Shown one piece after another: positions 62,609 to 64,000 of a DNA stretch of 64,000 nt. The stretch's first letter is position 1. Each line of letters opens with the position of its first letter. The stretch is from the NCBI GenBank assembly GCA_012841015.1, contig DUVN01000006.1, positions 124,001-188,000 of the forward strand, read 5' to 3'. This DNA is from Clostridiaceae bacterium (GTDB lineage: Bacteria; Bacillota; Clostridia; Saccharofermentanales; DTU023). The notes under the pieces were generated by a model. It was not told the origin of the DNA and made no database searches. It was given only the letters and a program-made list of their open reading frames with translations. The position numbers and the translations under genes were made by a program.

Positions 62609-63276
62609 ATCCTTACCTCCGATAGCTTTCCATCACGGATATGGATGATTCGTGACGCTTGCTCTGCAATCGCTCGATCGTGCGTGATCAGCATGATCGT
62701 ATTACCTTGTTGATGTAGTTCGCGAAAGATTCTCATGATCTCATCTGTTGTTTTGGAGTCTAGGTTTCCTGTAGGCTCGTCTCCCAAAATCAGCGATGGC
62801 CTCGTGATAATCGCCCGCGCGATCGCCACTCGCTGCTGCTGACCGCCGGATAGCTCCGAAGGAAGATGACGAGACCAATTTGTCAGATTGACCCGCTCTA
62901 GCGCCTCCGAGACGCGGGATTTCCTCTCAGCTTTACCAACGCCCCGGTATATCAGTGGCAGTTCAACATTTTCTTCCGCTGTCAGCTTATTGATCAGATT
63001 GAAGTTTTGAAAGACAAACCCGATTTTCCGGTTGCGTATTTTTGCGAGTTCCGTCTCTGTGTAATCTTCAATCGGGATATCGTCCAAAAGATAAGTGCCG
63101 GAATCCGCAGTATCCAGACATCCGATGATATTCATCAGCGTGGATTTTCCGCTCCCGGAAGGGCCGGTAATGCTGACAAATTCTCCTTTATCAACATGAA
63201 GAGTCGCCTTGTCCAGCGCATAAACCTTTCCGGAACCGACTTGATAGATACGAGAAACATTTTTTAAGTCGATCAC
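62605..63276 (-). CDS. ABC transporter ATPase (MacB/LolD type)
   Basis: A 223-residue ATPase with Walker A GPSGSGKST, signature LSGGQQQRVAIARAI, Walker B LILGDEPTGNLD and H-loop ITHD. These are characteristic of the MacB/LolD/FtsE type that works with FtsX-fold permeases. Here ATPase and permease are separate chains. A purine-rich site lies ahead of the start codon; the upstream adaptor gene ends 13 bases earlier. Confidence 0.96.
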   Translation of the reverse strand: MIDLKNVSRIYQVGSGKVYALDKATLHVDKGEFVSITGPSGSGKSTLMNIIGCLDTADSGTYLLDDIPIEDYTETELAKIRNRKIGFVFQNFNLINKLTAEENVELPLIYRGVGKAERKSRVSEALERVNLTNWSRHLPSELSGGQQQRVAIARAIITRPSLILGDEPTGNLDSKTTDEIMRIFRELHQQGNTIMLITHDRAIAEQASRIIHIRDGKLSEVRI

Positions 63277-63289
63277 TCTGTCCGCCTCC

Positions 63290-64000
63290 TTAATTCCCAG
63301 GGAAGTTCATCCCACCTGAACCGCCCGGCGTATTCCTACCGCCTGGCATGTTACCCGGTACATTTCCCGGCATACCGCCCGGTATATTGCCTGGCATACC
63401 GCCTCCAAAGTTAAAGTTTCCGAAGCCGTTATTCCGGGATTCCGTGTAATAGACCTTATCGCCTTCCCCAAGTCCTTCCAATATTTCAATATAGCTGCCG
63501 TTGGAAATGCCGACTTTCACCTCCACCATACTCCCAAGCTCGCCGGTTGATTCATCATAAGAGGTGTACACATAGGCAGAAGAGCTGGTTTTCCGAACGG
63601 CGTCATCCGGGAGAAGCAGAGCGTTGTCCACACCTTCAATGACAATGGACGCAGAGGCCGTCATTCCCGCGAGCATTTTGGCAGCTTTATCTAACGTAAT
63701 TGTTGCTGTATATGTCGTCACACCGCCGGAACTGGATGCCGTAGAAGTATCGATCTCCGTCACTGTTCCGGTGTACGTAAGTTCACCAATGGATTCGATG
63801 GTAAGGGATACCTCCTGTCCCACCTCAAGGGCAAGCACATCCGTTTCGTCTACGCTAATGGAAACGGTCATTCTCTTTCCCGGATCGATGGAGAGCAACA
63901 CGGAATCTTCCTCCTGTGAGGAAACTGCATCAGTTCCGCTGGGAACCATGCTTTCATAACTGGAATCATTTTGCGTTTGCGTATCGGTTTCCGAAGAATC
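63290..64000 (-). CDS. Membrane-fusion adaptor (HlyD/MacA-like), 5' part outside window
   Basis: The C-terminal 236 residues of a second adaptor. The frame is open to the window edge, so the ATG at 63949 is internal. The visible part is the beta-barrel region (MTVSISVDETDVLALEVGQE; LLLPDDAVRKTSSSAYVYTS) and ends in a Gly/Pro-rich tail of GGMPGN-type repeats (last ~45 residues). It is a paralogue of the C-terminus of the large adaptor (SMTISISVDELDIL; IPAAALMESGGKTYVYT), so one ATPase-permease pair is flanked by two adaptors. Confidence 0.88.
   Translation of the reverse strand, partial: DSSETDTQTQNDSSYESMVPSGTDAVSSQEEDSVLLSIDPGKRMTVSISVDETDVLALEVGQEVSLTIESIGELTYTGTVTEIDTSTASSSGGVTTYTATITLDKAAKMLAGMTASASIVIEGVDNALLLPDDAVRKTSSSAYVYTSYDESTGELGSMVEVKVGISNGSYIEILEGLGEGDKVYYTESRNNGFGNFNFGGGMPGNIPGGMPGNVPGNMPGGRNTPGGSGGMNFPGN

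Overview
This window looks like chromosome of an anaerobic Gram-positive bacterium of the Bacillota (Clostridia). Evidence: the dnaG-rpoD-trmK macromolecular synthesis operon, the comM-dprA-topA-trmFO order, a Spo0A-type C-terminal domain, paired DUF2344/TIGR03960 radical SAM genes, a YfhO membrane protein, a TIGR03980 redox-disulfide protein, and the absence of any outer-membrane protein. The organism is not named; placement below class level is not supported by what can be read here.

The left two thirds (about 1-43,900) is a dense housekeeping chromosome, mostly on the plus strand with 1-8 base overlaps. In order it holds a radical SAM pair, a sialate O-acetylesterase-like protein, valS, class II fba and ligA. 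Next come a small membrane protein, a receiver-less Spo0A-like regulator, HU and a DUF1858 protein. A cell-envelope cluster follows: a FlaA1/CapD-type sugar-nucleotide enzyme, an FHA-SEDS fusion and a class B PBP. Then polA, coaE, ychF (minus), comM, dprA and topA lead to a fused trmFO-queA gene, followed by tgt, yajC, dnaG, rpoD, trmK, the RNase P RNA and yfhO. A minus-strand set (rluF, sensor kinase, response regulator) and an rluA-family synthase close this part.

From about 43,900 to 50,200 lies an accessory-looking stretch: a solitary BREX-type adenine methyltransferase (PglX) without other BREX genes, a small lipoprotein, an XRE regulator with a perfect palindrome upstream and a small partner gene, a truncated Phd/YefM antitoxin, and a minus-strand cluster of three tRNA genes (CAT, Tyr, Leu) with its own promoter.

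From 50,500 to 58,350 is a five-gene oligopeptide-type ABC importer operon. Its 866-residue binding lipoprotein has the motifs of the family in a circularly permuted order, and its OppC-like permease carries an unusual extracytoplasmic insert of about 200 residues. The right end (58,439-64,000, minus) is a MacAB-like ABC efflux locus. It has one ATPase and one permease flanked by two different membrane-fusion adaptors, one of them 988 residues with proline-rich repeat regions and an 18-bp minisatellite.

The main candidates for something new are the permuted binding protein with its unusual permease, the TrmFO-QueA fusion, the solitary PglX, the receiver-less Spo0A-like protein, the nested-stem leader of yajC, and the palindromic operators at comM and at the XRE gene.
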